This document shows, one piece after another, positions 7,569 through 17,357 of a DNA stretch of 64,000 bases (position 1 is its first letter; each line of letters starts with the position of its first letter). The position numbers and the translations under genes were made by a program. The notes beneath the pieces are model-generated. The model was not told the origin of the DNA and did not search any database. It worked only from the letters and a program-made list of their open reading frames with translations. The stretch is from Methanobacteriota archaeon (lineage in GTDB: Archaea > Thermoplasmatota > Poseidoniia > Poseidoniales > Thalassarchaeaceae), in the NCBI GenBank assembly GCA_002720055.1, contig PBGH01000004.1, forward strand, positions 58,873 through 122,872. Direction: 5' to 3'.

Positions 7569-10523
7569 TTACCAAGCATCGTTTGAGGGTAGAATATTTG
7601 ATCCAGAATCTACTCGCTCAGTTCTGTCATTAATTGGAATTTGATTTAGACCTGCGGACTTAACCATAGCTGACATTCCACCAGTTAGTCCAATTTTCGA
7701 AGTAACCATAAATGAGTAAATGGCTGGAAGAAGTAATAGGGCAGATAGTGCTGCAATTATGAGAAGTATGATGATTACAGTTACGAATGGGGTGATAGCC
7801 TCTATGGGTATCCCATAGGCACAAGTTAGGCCAGCAGCTGTGACGGTAGTAGCCTCAAATAGACTCATTCCAGTACTAGCACAGGACGTCCTAATGGCAT
7901 CTATTGTACCTCCTAATTCCTTTACACGATTAGCGATATGGATAGAGAAGTCAATACCCACGCCGACAAGTATAGAGCCAATCATTACTGTTACAAGAGA
8001 AAGGGTTACACCGCCAGAATCCATTACCAACCACTGCATTGCAACTGTAAAACCCACTGGGACAGTGGTGAGAAGGGCATACCGAATATCCCTAAAAACC
8101 AGAGCTAATGTAAGGATTGTAAATCCAAGTGCGAATGCTAATGACGTCCACTGTGATCCAACGATTAGATTGTTAACCTCTATAGTCACTGAAGCAACTC
8201 CTATTAGCTTGTCTCCAAGTACCGAAATTGGATTCTCAGAGTTACCTGCTGCCTTAGCCCAGTTGTTTATCTGGGTAGCGGTCTTCTCAGTACCTTTTAC
8301 ATCCATAAATGGCATATCTATGTAAATCAAGGTTCGCTGATAATCAGGAGAAATGAATAATTCCCTCATCTCCTCTGTCATACTATTGTAGAATACGTAG
8401 AGTAGGAAATTTTGTATCTGCCTCCCTCCATCGTCTTCTTGAGCGTCTAACGTATCTAAGATTGTCCAGAATGAAACATTACCCGCTTGTTCTCTATCGA
8501 AAATTAGCTCAGCAATTTCCTTAATTGGATCTGGTAGGGGAGTATCCTCGATTATATCGTTAATTGGAGTGCCAGATACGTTAACTCCTACGGCTATTGC
8601 CTTCATAAGAAAAACAATTGATACTGCTGTGGCATTCTCTACGTCATTACATCTAATTTCAAGATTCTCTATACCTTCTAGATTAGCATACGGGTGTTCA
8701 GCAGTAATAGAGCTAATGCCCAGGTCTGGTTCCGCCCTTATATCCGCCTCAACAAGAAGAAAACCTGGTTGACCAGCCTCAAATTCTTGTGAATAAACAT
8801 CCATTTTCTGGACAGCCTCAACCTCATTTGGAGCCATCTTGAGAAGATCTATGTTCTCTTCCACGTTTTGTCTATTATATCCTGCAGAAATAAGCATCAG
8901 TGTTAGAAATATTGTTAATGTAACTTTAGACCACTTGACTGGCATATTCACAGCTGCCACGAATATCTTAGGAGGTGGATGTGACGGCTTTTTTAGATCT
9001 AATAGTATAGTTAAATTAGGGACCATAATCATAGTCATAATGTATACCACAACTATGCCTCCGGCTAAGGCCCAACCGACAGTTTGAATGGGTTTCATGG
9101 GAGCAAAAGTCAACGATATGAATCCAATTATCGTAGTCATAGCAGATAAGAATACTGCCCTGCCGGTAGAGTTTAGAGCTGCAGACATTTTCTCATGAGG
9201 TGTGCCCTTCGATTCAGCATATCTATTAGTGATATGTAATCCATAAGAAACTCCTAAAGCCAAGACAATTGGTCCAACCAAGATCACTGTCATTGTCACC
9301 TCGTAATCCAATAGGCCGATCATCCCAAGAGTTACCCAAACAGCACATAGTGTTGGCAGGCCGGAAATAATGACGACTTTTACACCCTGTACGAACCTTA
9401 TTCTACCTGTCTGAAGGAGGTCGCAATGGAATAAAAATAGACCTAGTGCGACAGCAATAACCCCGACAGGAAAAACTTGCCAGAATAATTTGAACGACTC
9501 CTCAGTTACTGCATTAGTAAGAGGAGCAGGGCCGGTCAATGTCATCCTTAGGCATAATACATTCTCCTGTTCATCACACTTACCTTGTTGATCTGGGACG
9601 CCCCAATCGTTTTCTAGAGCGATTGAATCTATCTTGGATTGAGTATCTTCAACAATATCCCCTACAGATTTATCGCCTGTATCGTCTGCAATTCCGATTA
9701 TAATTACAGCTCTATTCCAACGAAATGCCTTCTCTTCAGTCTCTGTTCCTACATCTCTAACTAATTTATCGAGAGCGTTCTGTGGCATCTCTTGAAGAAT
9801 TTGGTCAACTCTTTGCTGTTCATCGGGTATGGCATAGTTACCTATGAGATCACTCTGCGCATCTATGGTTTCGTTAATCTCATCAGAAAGCTGTTGGTTA
9901 TTGGTTGCTTCAGCTAAGCCGGAGAAGAAGGCCTTGACTACTCGGCCTCCACTTGAATTGACTTCTTTAATTACAGTTGAAATTGAAAGAACGTAAATTA
10001 CATTGTCATTCAATCCCCCATCATTTGGAAAGTTGTTAATGCCCCTCTCCACAGAGTCTATCTGATCGAGGATATTAATTTGCGTTACATTATAATTGTA
10101 TGATTCGACATAGATTACCATAACGTTCGTCGTCCAATCTTTCTCAACTTCAGCAATGAGATTCTTAACACTATAGGGGTCATCATCAGTGGGAAGATAT
10201 ACTTCCAAATCACCATTGACGTTTAGGGCGGACTCTTCGTTACAGTAGTCAGGATTGTCAAAACCATCTCTGCAATCCAGAACGCCCGAATGAGGAAGAA
10301 TGAATAGAGTAAACAAAAGTGTGCTAACAACAGCAAAAACGGGGAACATCGTTAGTAAAGAGGAGCTCTCAGAATCTCTGAGTTTCCTTTTAATTCTATT
10401 CGGAAATCGGGAAACAGAACTGGTTATATTGGCTGTATTGATTGATGACAGTTTGTTCTTGAGAACGTCTATATTGTTAGAAATAGATTCGCGAATCGAG
10501 CTTCGAGAACTAGGCTTCGCCAT
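7569..10523 (-). CDS. RND superfamily exporter (MMPL/HAE3-like)
   Basis: A 984-residue membrane transporter with the two-fold layout of RND pumps. A cytoplasmic N-terminus of about 58 residues precedes TM1 (MFPVFAVVSTLLFTLFILP), a large extracellular loop of about 265 residues, five clustered TM segments (about residues 348-510), TM7 near 525, a second loop of about 240 residues and a last five-TM block ending near 960. The transport motif GVSYGLHITNRYAES in the first half is mirrored by GVGIDFSIHIANRVKEL in the second, which is typical of MMPL/HAE3 proteins that move lipids or hopanoid-like molecules by proton exchange. The cargo cannot be read from sequence. It is divergent from valS across 129 bp. 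Confidence 0.9.
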   Translation of the reverse strand: MAKPSSRSSIRESISNNIDVLKNKLSSINTANITSSVSRFPNRIKRKLRDSESSSLLTMFPVFAVVSTLLFTLFILPHSGVLDCRDGFDNPDYCNEESALNVNGDLEVYLPTDDDPYSVKNLIAEVEKDWTTNVMVIYVESYNYNVTQINILDQIDSVERGINNFPNDGGLNDNVIYVLSISTVIKEVNSSGGRVVKAFFSGLAEATNNQQLSDEINETIDAQSDLIGNYAIPDEQQRVDQILQEMPQNALDKLVRDVGTETEEKAFRWNRAVIIIGIADDTGDKSVGDIVEDTQSKIDSIALENDWGVPDQQGKCDEQENVLCLRMTLTGPAPLTNAVTEESFKLFWQVFPVGVIAVALGLFLFHCDLLQTGRIRFVQGVKVVIISGLPTLCAVWVTLGMIGLLDYEVTMTVILVGPIVLALGVSYGLHITNRYAESKGTPHEKMSAALNSTGRAVFLSAMTTIIGFISLTFAPMKPIQTVGWALAGGIVVVYIMTMIMVPNLTILLDLKKPSHPPPKIFVAAVNMPVKWSKVTLTIFLTLMLISAGYNRQNVEENIDLLKMAPNEVEAVQKMDVYSQEFEAGQPGFLLVEADIRAEPDLGISSITAEHPYANLEGIENLEIRCNDVENATAVSIVFLMKAIAVGVNVSGTPINDIIEDTPLPDPIKEIAELIFDREQAGNVSFWTILDTLDAQEDDGGRQIQNFLLYVFYNSMTEEMRELFISPDYQRTLIYIDMPFMDVKGTEKTATQINNWAKAAGNSENPISVLGDKLIGVASVTIEVNNLIVGSQWTSLAFALGFTILTLALVFRDIRYALLTTVPVGFTVAMQWLVMDSGGVTLSLVTVMIGSILVGVGIDFSIHIANRVKELGGTIDAIRTSCASTGMSLFEATTVTAAGLTCAYGIPIEAITPFVTVIIILLIIAALSALLLLPAIYSFMVTSKIGLTGGMSAMVKSAGLNQIPINDRTERVDSGSNILPSNDAW

Positions 10524-10652
10524 ACGCTTCCATACGTTACGTGAAAAGGCACACCTTCAACCCCTCGGCATAGTTGATTCATTCGGATATGTTTTGGAAT
10601 CCTATGGCAATGGTCAAGAAGATACTTGATCGCCGCATATTTGGTGGTCTTA

Positions 10653-13142
10653 ATGGGAGAGCCCAGGATAACTGATAAGAGATGGAGCGTAGATCTCGAA
10701 AAAAGGATACAATTGGAGCATTTTGAAGACTCTGAATATCTTGATAGGTACGCATTTAATCCCAGTTCTAAGAGAGAGATTTTCGTAATCGATACCCCTC
10801 CCCCTTATCCGAGTGGAACATGGCATATTGGAGCAGTGGCTCAATACAGTATGATAGATGTAATAGCTCGAAGCCAGAGACTATTAGGTAAAGAAGTGAA
10901 GTTTCCTTGGGGAGTCGACAGAAATGGGATCAATATAGAGTTCACTGTTGAAAAGAAAACGGGCAAGAAAATGAGGTCTTATGAAAGAGGAGAATTCTTG
11001 GACCTATGCTCAGATACAATTGAGGAATATACGAAAGCAATGAGGAATACTGCTAAGAGAGTTGGACTATCTTGTGATTACGATAATGAATATCTTACAG
11101 ACTCTCCAGAATATAGGGCCGTTACACAATCTATCTTCGTAGATCTTTTCAAACAAGGCAAGATTATTGAGGATTTAAGGCCGAATATCTATGATCCAAA
11201 AGAAGCCACGACAATAGCTGATGCAGAGGTACAGAGAATACAAAGAAAAACAAAGTTATGCGATATTATTTGGCAAATTGAAGATGGCGGAGAAGTTGTA
11301 ATCTCAACCACAAGGCCTGAGATGATTTGTGCTTGTGGGGTCGTAGTTGTTCATCCTAATGATCAAAGATACACACATTTGATAGGAAAAAAGGCGATAC
11401 TACCAATGCAAGTTGAAGGCCGATCCAAAACTGTAGAAATCATATCTCACCCTTCTGTAAAGATGGAGTTTGGAAGTGGCGTTTTGATGGTATGTTCTTT
11501 TGGGGACCAAAACGATGTGTCAATATTCAGAGAATTAGGGCTTGCTCCTTTTGTCGCTATTGATCTTAATGGAACGATGACTGATATTTCCGGTCCTCTT
11601 TCAGGAATGACCGTTGAAACGGCTAGAATTGAAGCGATTAGAATTCTTCAGGAAAACGGTAAAATAACCTCCATTGTAGAAAGAGAGCAAGATGTTCCTG
11701 TTAGCGAAAGAGGCGGAAATCCTATAGAAATTATACTCCTGAAAGAATGGTACGTCAAGCAGACGAATGAAATTGATAGACTTAGTGAACTCTCTGACGA
11801 GACTAGATTTATCCCAGAGAAAAATCGGCAATATTTACATGATTGGATAGATGGAATTTCTATAGACTGGCCGATAAGCAGGAGGAGATGGTACCATACA
11901 GAAATTCCTGTTTGGTACTCAGAAGATGGTACAATGGTAATTGTCCCTCCGAAAGGGACATATGTGCAACCCTGGAAAGATAATCCTCCCGAAGGTTCGG
12001 AAGTAATCGACAGAGAAAACAAGAAATTGATTGGGAGTTACTCTGAATTAAAACATAGATTGGGTACAATTTATGGCGAGGAAAAGGTATTCGACACTTG
12101 GATGGATTCCTCAAACTCAAATCTCTTTGTTTCTGGATATCTGGAAGACGATGAACTATTTTCACGCTCATTCCCTACTTCAATCAGGCCACAAGGTAAA
12201 GAAATTGTTAGAACATGGCTATATTACACCTTACTAAAAAGCACATTACTACTGGATAAACCGGCTTTCATGAACGTCTGGATCGATGGGCTTGGCATGG
12301 ATCCTTGGGGGAGGAAAATGTCGAAATCATTGGGCAATGGAATAGATGCTGATAGTGTACTTGAATGTGGAGCTAATGGAAGGACAGGCAGTTGGAAGAT
12401 CCGTGGTTCTGATGGTAAGCAAGTTACACTAAGGGCGAATAAAATTGGCAGTGAGTGCTTTAGACTTTGGAAAGCTTGTGACGCACAGGTTGGTGATGAC
12501 TTTCACATTAACCCCGAAGAAATAGAGACAAAATACTATGGCGTCTTAACAAAGTTATTCAATATAGCAAGATTCGCCAGCCAATTCGAAGTTCCTGAAA
12601 GTTTTGATGACCCCCCAGAACTGAATGTAGAGGATGTTTGGATATTATCCGAGTTTCGACAAACATTGGAGATAATTGAGAAAGGTTGGCGAGACATTGA
12701 TATCTATACAGCAGCTCAAAATATCAAAACATTTGGAACTGGTATTTTTCCAAGCCATTGGATGGAAATGGCAAAATCTAAATTGTACAACGGCGATATA
12801 TCGAGTAATTGGACTTTACATAGAATTGTTAGAGATATACTGACTGCCTTTACGCCGATATGTCCATTTTTTACTCATTATCTTTCGAAGACTTTGTATG
12901 ACGTAAGCTCTGTAGACATTAGAGAATTCCCTATTATTCCAGAAAGATGCAGGCTAGATATATTTGGAAATTTAAATGAATTAACAGAACAAATAGTGTC
13001 ATTTAACTCCAAGATTTGGAAAATGAAAAAAGACTCTTCACTATCTCTAAAGTCACCAATAAATGATGTTGAAATACCAAATGACTTAGCCATCTTCTCT
13101 AGTGTTCTCAAGGATATGCACAACATCAATAGTTACAGTTAG
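10653..13142 (+). CDS. valS: Valyl-tRNA synthetase
   Basis: An 829-residue class Ia synthetase. The catalytic opening DTPPPYPSGTWHIGAVAQY holds the HIGH-type signature, here HIGA; PWGVDRNGINIE follows, then a CP1 editing domain with STTRPEMICACGVVVVHP, ISRRRWYHTEIPVWY, VFDTWMDSSNS, RPQGKEIVRTW and the KMSKS loop (GRKMSKSLGNGID). The archaeal ValRS wording (PPPxPSG, FDTWMDSS, RPQG) separates it from IleRS and LeuRS. The ATG at 10653 has a GGTGGTC ribosome site just upstream and is preferred to TTG at 10626. The 3' end overlaps the convergent dehydrogenase by 4 bases. The A in place of the last H of HIGH is unusual. Confidence 0.93.
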   Translation: MGEPRITDKRWSVDLEKRIQLEHFEDSEYLDRYAFNPSSKREIFVIDTPPPYPSGTWHIGAVAQYSMIDVIARSQRLLGKEVKFPWGVDRNGINIEFTVEKKTGKKMRSYERGEFLDLCSDTIEEYTKAMRNTAKRVGLSCDYDNEYLTDSPEYRAVTQSIFVDLFKQGKIIEDLRPNIYDPKEATTIADAEVQRIQRKTKLCDIIWQIEDGGEVVISTTRPEMICACGVVVVHPNDQRYTHLIGKKAILPMQVEGRSKTVEIISHPSVKMEFGSGVLMVCSFGDQNDVSIFRELGLAPFVAIDLNGTMTDISGPLSGMTVETARIEAIRILQENGKITSIVEREQDVPVSERGGNPIEIILLKEWYVKQTNEIDRLSELSDETRFIPEKNRQYLHDWIDGISIDWPISRRRWYHTEIPVWYSEDGTMVIVPPKGTYVQPWKDNPPEGSEVIDRENKKLIGSYSELKHRLGTIYGEEKVFDTWMDSSNSNLFVSGYLEDDELFSRSFPTSIRPQGKEIVRTWLYYTLLKSTLLLDKPAFMNVWIDGLGMDPWGRKMSKSLGNGIDADSVLECGANGRTGSWKIRGSDGKQVTLRANKIGSECFRLWKACDAQVGDDFHINPEEIETKYYGVLTKLFNIARFASQFEVPESFDDPPELNVEDVWILSEFRQTLEIIEKGWRDIDIYTAAQNIKTFGTGIFPSHWMEMAKSKLYNGDISSNWTLHRIVRDILTAFTPICPFFTHYLSKTLYDVSSVDIREFPIIPERCRLDIFGNLNELTEQIVSFNSKIWKMKKDSSLSLKSPINDVEIPNDLAIFSSVLKDMHNINSYS

Positions 13143-14119
13143 AGATCATATCCATTTAGAGAAGTTCCTGGCTTCCCAGTATCGAAATATTCTAGAAGGA
13201 GCGCGGCCATTTCAGTACCTATCCTAGATTGAGCCTCCAAAGTAGATGCAGCTATATGTGGGGAGCCGTGAAAACCCAATCTAGATAGAAGTGGGCTATC
13301 TCCAAGTGGTTCAGTTTGGAAAACATCCAGTGCCAATGAGGTTAGTATGCCCGAGTCAAGTGCTTCTAAAGCTGCATTTTCGTCTACGATTCCACCCCTT
13401 GCACAGCTAACAATATGATTTCCACACTCTACTCCATCAGCACCGATTCCCGGCATTAAACAAATTAGTTCCGAAGAAACAAGATTTTGGGTTTCTTCTG
13501 TCAGGTTGCAATGAACGGAAATATGGGTGCAGGAAGAAAAAAGATCCTCTATATTCTGGTGTATTGTTATTCCTTTGGGAGTATCCGAAATAAAAGGATC
13601 GAAAATATGAACTTGCATTCCAAACGCAATTGCCATTTCAGAAACACCCCTGGCAATTCTTCCAAATCCTATTAAGCCGAGATTCTTTCCACCAATCTCC
13701 GTACCTCTAAACTTCTTTTTTTCCCAAGCTCCCCTTTTTAGGGAACTATCCGCTAGTGAAATATGCCTTGTAGAAGCGATTAAGTGACCCATTGTTAACT
13801 CAACTACACTCCTTGTTGAAGCACCGGGAGTGTTGCAAACATATATCCCAAGATTTGTTGCTGCTTGGATATCGATATTATCGACTCCCACTCCGGCCCT
13901 ACCAATAAGTCCAATACCACCGTCTAGGGTTGTGGAGGATTCTATTTGTTCTTTGAATAATTTCGTAGCGCTTCTGATTACAACGGCGTCAAAAAAAGAT
14001 AGGGACCCTTCAAGAATCTGTTCTCCCGAAAAATGCTCATTATGCACAGAATGGCCTGCATTTTCTAAAATACTTATTGCAATATCCGACATTCCATCTG
14101 TAACAGCTATTCTTCCCAT
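13139..14119 (-). CDS. serA: D-3-phosphoglycerate dehydrogenase-like 2-hydroxyacid dehydrogenase
   Basis: A 326-residue NAD-dependent D-2-hydroxyacid dehydrogenase. It shows VVIRSATKL, GRAGVGVDNIDIQAAT, CNTPGASTRSVVELTMG, the nucleotide motif GLIGFGRIARGVSEMA, CARGGIVDENAALEAL and the catalytic histidine region GSPHIAAST. The GVGVDNID and PGA-ST-SVVEL wording is typical of SerA, the first enzyme of serine synthesis from 3-phosphoglycerate. No C-terminal ACT regulatory domain is present, so the product is the short form. The start at 14119 (MGRIAVTDG) leaves 92 bp for the divergent sod promoter, whereas the alternative ATG at 14194 would leave only 17 bp. Confidence 0.85.
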   Translation of the reverse strand: MGRIAVTDGMSDIAISILENAGHSVHNEHFSGEQILEGSLSFFDAVVIRSATKLFKEQIESSTTLDGGIGLIGRAGVGVDNIDIQAATNLGIYVCNTPGASTRSVVELTMGHLIASTRHISLADSSLKRGAWEKKKFRGTEIGGKNLGLIGFGRIARGVSEMAIAFGMQVHIFDPFISDTPKGITIHQNIEDLFSSCTHISVHCNLTEETQNLVSSELICLMPGIGADGVECGNHIVSCARGGIVDENAALEALDSGILTSLALDVFQTEPLGDSPLLSRLGFHGSPHIAASTLEAQSRIGTEMAALLLEYFDTGKPGTSLNGYDL

Positions 14120-14211
14120 AACCTCTACAACACAATCATGTGCATCAATATTTTGAGGATTAACAAACGTAGGTTTGAAAATAAGAACCCCCATTTGCCA
14201 ACTGAATTAAT

Positions 14212-14805
14212 ATGGGATTTGAGTTACCAGAATTAGAATATGACTATAACGCCTTAGAGCCACACCTAGACGCTGACACTATGGAATTGCACCATTCCAA
14301 ACATCATGCAGGCTACACTGCTAACCTAAATGCAGCAATACAAGGTACTGATCTTGAAGATAAGTCTATAGAAGAAATTATGATCGAATCAATGGACAAT
14401 CCTGCAATAAGGAATAATGGTGGAGGTTATTGGAATCATTCGCTATTCTGGTCGATAATGAGTCCGGATGGTGGCGGGGAGCCACAAGGTGAATTGGCAA
14501 ATGCAATAAATGATCAATTTGGTTCTTTTTCTGAAATGAAAGATCAACTAAAGAAGGCTGCAATGACTAGATTTGGTAGTGGATGGGCGTGGCTTTGTAT
14601 ATCCGGATCAGAACTGACGATTTGTTCAACACCTAATCAGGATAACCCATTAATGACAGGAGAAGGCGTGCCAATCTTGGGAATTGATGTGTGGGAACAC
14701 GCATATTACAAGAAATTTGGACCTGGCCGCGGAGATTATGTCGATTCATGGTGGAATGTTGTTGATTGGGGCACAGTGTCTGGAATTTATGCAAACTCGT
14801 TGTAA
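14212..14805 (+). CDS. sod: Superoxide dismutase (Fe/Mn)
   Basis: A 197-residue superoxide dismutase that converts superoxide to oxygen and hydrogen peroxide in the cytoplasm. All metal-ligand regions are present: MELHHSKHHAGY (first His, about residue 27), GGGYWNHSLFW (second His), and GIDVWEHAYYKKF with the Asp and third His. AMTRFGSGWAWL is the usual substrate-gateway segment. Whether iron or manganese is used cannot be settled by eye. A TATA-like TTGAAAATAAG (14174-14184) stands about 30 bp before the start, suggesting a short or absent leader. The gene fits an oxygen-exposed surface-water lifestyle. Confidence 0.95.
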   Translation: MGFELPELEYDYNALEPHLDADTMELHHSKHHAGYTANLNAAIQGTDLEDKSIEEIMIESMDNPAIRNNGGGYWNHSLFWSIMSPDGGGEPQGELANAINDQFGSFSEMKDQLKKAAMTRFGSGWAWLCISGSELTICSTPNQDNPLMTGEGVPILGIDVWEHAYYKKFGPGRGDYVDSWWNVVDWGTVSGIYANSL

Positions 14806-14864
14806 TTACAGATTTATCCTAAATGAAACCGTTTCATTATTGGCATTGATAGCTACCCGATGTC

Positions 14865-15938
14865 ATGGTCGACGATACTGAGGCAATGATTACCTCTATT
14901 CTAATTCTATTATCACCCGTGTTTTTCGCACTTCCTGTATCGTTTGCCTGGAGATGGTGGGTAGGGATAGAACCAGAACATGAGCATTACAGGGAGAAAG
15001 TCAGGCGAGTTTTAGATGCCGGAATGCCTCTAGCAAGATATAGGGGCGAGCTTGATGCTGAAGCTAGAAAGGTGCACCTGAGTTCAGATAGACAGTCAAG
15101 GATTGAGTCCGATCTGCTTAATAGGCTTAGAATTCAACATTTTCTTCTATTCCCCAGTCTAATTCTATGGCCTTTTGTAGGCATATTTGCTGCCATAATC
15201 ACCATACCAATGATGCCACTTCTTCGCTTACTAGAATGGATATTAATCGATAAAAAGGTCCTAGCAACAGTTGCTAAAATAATCCAGAGATATACTCGTT
15301 GGGAGATAATTGGAATACCGAAATTACATGATGGCAAGAAGCAACTTGGTAAAGCTCTGGAATCTATACATAGGATGCCTACAACTGTTTTCTTAGGATT
15401 ATTTGCTTACCTAATTGTTTCTTACTTTCCTACGAGTTCATTCTATGTATTATTACTAAGTGCGGGAGTATACATAATTCTAGTATCAGCAATCTCAGTA
15501 ATTAGAGCTGCAACAGAAAGCTCACTAACCTTTGCTGATCCAACAAACCGACGGATTATTCCAATGGACTCATATGTAGATGAAAAATTAGGGCCATGGG
15601 TAGGAGTTGGACTTCTTTTCTTACTATCTAGACAATTAATGTACGGTTCAAAAATAAGAACGGGCGAATTACTTTTGGATCCAGTTCCTTTCTCAATTAG
15701 TGTATTAGTTGTCCTATACACTGCAACAATAATAGGTATCACAGTTGAAGTAATATTCTTCAGAAATAGAGGAGAATCTGTAAAAAAAGATTTCCAGAGG
15801 CAAATGATAGATGTCTTCAACCCTGATTTATACCTCTTCAACAGAGACCTTGGCATACTTCGTTTAGTCCCCATTACCACCCTTAATGATTGGGTTGAGT
15901 CGGATGAAGACTTTGAAAAAGCATTCAAAAAATCATAA
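14865..15938 (+). CDS. Hypothetical multi-pass membrane protein
   Basis: A 357-residue integral membrane protein I cannot assign. Hydrophobic segments occur near residues 8-28, 90-115, 170-188, 195-215, 243-258 and 275-295, suggesting about six passes. Between the first two lies a charged cytoplasmic stretch (HEHYREKVRRVLDAGMPLARYRGELDAEA). The tail after the last pass is hydrophilic. There is no transporter or enzyme signature. It follows sod after 59 bases on the same strand, and its end overlaps the convergent ygfZ by 6 bases. Confidence 0.75.
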   Translation: MVDDTEAMITSILILLSPVFFALPVSFAWRWWVGIEPEHEHYREKVRRVLDAGMPLARYRGELDAEARKVHLSSDRQSRIESDLLNRLRIQHFLLFPSLILWPFVGIFAAIITIPMMPLLRLLEWILIDKKVLATVAKIIQRYTRWEIIGIPKLHDGKKQLGKALESIHRMPTTVFLGLFAYLIVSYFPTSSFYVLLLSAGVYIILVSAISVIRAATESSLTFADPTNRRIIPMDSYVDEKLGPWVGVGLLFLLSRQLMYGSKIRTGELLLDPVPFSISVLVVLYTATIIGITVEVIFFRNRGESVKKDFQRQMIDVFNPDLYLFNRDLGILRLVPITTLNDWVESDEDFEKAFKKS

Positions 15939-16829
15939 TTGATGGATATTAAGAGAATATCCATCATATGATAATTCAATATTCTCTTGTGGCAAATCCT
16001 TGCAAATTCCTAATGAATAACATATTTCATTTTCAGAAAATGAAGATGTGATATTGATAGTGCCAAAACCATCAATTTTCAATTTTCCCACATCAATATT
16101 TTTTCTACCAATTAGACTTACCAGAGTTTTATTCTTTTTACCCTGACGGCTATCCATTCTTGCATGAATCTCCTGTCCGGGATAGCATCCCTTTCCCCTC
16201 GTGATTAATCCATCTAGACCTACTTCCCAAGGTAGATTTCCCCGGGCATCGACCATGTCTATCACGCCAAGCTTAACCCTGGTCAAATTCCAATTATGCT
16301 CATCCAGCTCTTTAATCTCTGAACTTTCTAATATCTCCAATAATGTATTTATGGAATCTTTTTTACAAAGAATATCCAACATAAACAACCCCCCAATACT
16401 ATTTCCGAAAATAAGCATATCTCCAAATTCTTTCATGATATTATCTTGAATTTCATCAATCCCGAAAACAGTAGAAATTACAGGTTTAGTCAGTAAAACT
16501 GTAAATCGAGAAATAGCTGCTATTGCATCTCTAATTTCAAATTCTTCATCCCATGCAACGCCATCAAGTAACTTATTTCGGGTTTTAGAACAAAAATCTT
16601 TACTAGAAATCATGAGAATTTGATCTTCAATAGAACATATTATTGCAAAATCATCTATCCGTCCGGATGAGTTACAGAATAGAACTCTTCTGAATTCGTT
16701 ATTTCTTAAGTCCTCCAAACTAGTAGATATTGATCTGTCTAGGATTTGTACCTTATCTACTCCGCTAATCAGGGAAATACAATCTTTTCTTCGGAAGAAT
16801 AGCGATTCCGTATTGTGCAAAACTCGCAA
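15933..16829 (-). CDS. ygfZ: YgfZ/GcvT-like folate-binding Fe-S cluster assembly protein
   Basis: A 298-residue member of the GcvT-fold YgfZ/IBA57 family. The diagnostic motif KGCYPGQEIHARMDSRQGK near residue 215 contains the family cysteine. YgfZ proteins help assemble or repair 4Fe-4S clusters in particular enzymes with a tetrahydrofolate cofactor. The gene starts 10 bases after the end of an IscA-type gene, so the two form a natural pair: A-type carriers and IBA57/YgfZ act together in bacteria and mitochondria. The N-terminal half is more diverged than the C-terminal half. Archaeal examples are uncommon outside folate users. Confidence 0.85.
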   Translation of the reverse strand: MRVLHNTESLFFRRKDCISLISGVDKVQILDRSISTSLEDLRNNEFRRVLFCNSSGRIDDFAIICSIEDQILMISSKDFCSKTRNKLLDGVAWDEEFEIRDAIAAISRFTVLLTKPVISTVFGIDEIQDNIMKEFGDMLIFGNSIGGLFMLDILCKKDSINTLLEILESSEIKELDEHNWNLTRVKLGVIDMVDARGNLPWEVGLDGLITRGKGCYPGQEIHARMDSRQGKKNKTLVSLIGRKNIDVGKLKIDGFGTINITSSFSENEICYSLGICKDLPQENIELSYDGYSLNIHQL

Positions 16830-16838
16830 TGAACGACC

Positions 16839-17225
16839 TCAGCCGAAGGATTGTCCGCAACCACAAGATTTGTCGGCGTTCGGATTAGAAATTTGGAAGC
16901 CGCCACCCATCATGGTATCTTTGAAATCTACATTTATACCACTAAGTAATTCACTATCCTTGTTGTGAACTAAAACCCCGATGCCAGATACATCTATTCT
17001 TTGAAATGCTTCATCTTGCGGGTCTTCGATAATCTTCATTTCGTATAGATATCCCGAACATCCTCCTGATTGTGCACTGATAACGAGGACATGAGATCCC
17101 TCATCACCATTCATACTATCGACCAAAGCTTGCTTGGCAGAGTCTGTGAAGTTCAATTCTACGTTAACAACTTCTGATTCCGTAACAACAGGAAGCGAGA
17201 AACCTTCACCGCCAAGAAGTCCCAT
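16839..17225 (-). CDS. iscA: A-type iron-sulfur carrier (IscA/HesB/ErpA family)
   Basis: A 128-residue A-type Fe-S carrier. The three cluster cysteines are in SGGCSGYLYEMK and the C-terminal SCGCGQSFG, and the conserved linking segment DFKDTMMGGGFQISNPNA is intact. About 22 extra residues precede the domain start (VELNFTDSAKQAL); a shorter start is possible but the ATG at 17225 is the only good candidate seen. The protein passes Fe-S clusters to apoproteins. It is first in a two-gene unit with ygfZ. Confidence 0.93.
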   Translation of the reverse strand: MGLLGGEGFSLPVVTESEVVNVELNFTDSAKQALVDSMNGDEGSHVLVISAQSGGCSGYLYEMKIIEDPQDEAFQRIDVSGIGVLVHNKDSELLSGINVDFKDTMMGGGFQISNPNADKSCGCGQSFG

Positions 17226-17357
17226 GGTTTCCTGATAGATCGGTTATATTTCAACAGTTGCTTGGATACACATCAAACATATCAACAATGAAGGTCTGCT
17301 AGAATAATAGAGGACTAGGAGAGGGGGGGAATGTGCCGCTTTCCAACTGTTGCTCAA
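17226..17357. other. Intergenic gap between iscA and TPR gene
   Basis: I see no gene in these 132 bases. A purine-rich stretch, AGGAGAGGGGGGAATG, lies near 17317-17332 on the plus strand. The iscA promoter should lie here, but I could not pick a clear TATA box. Confidence 0.4.
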
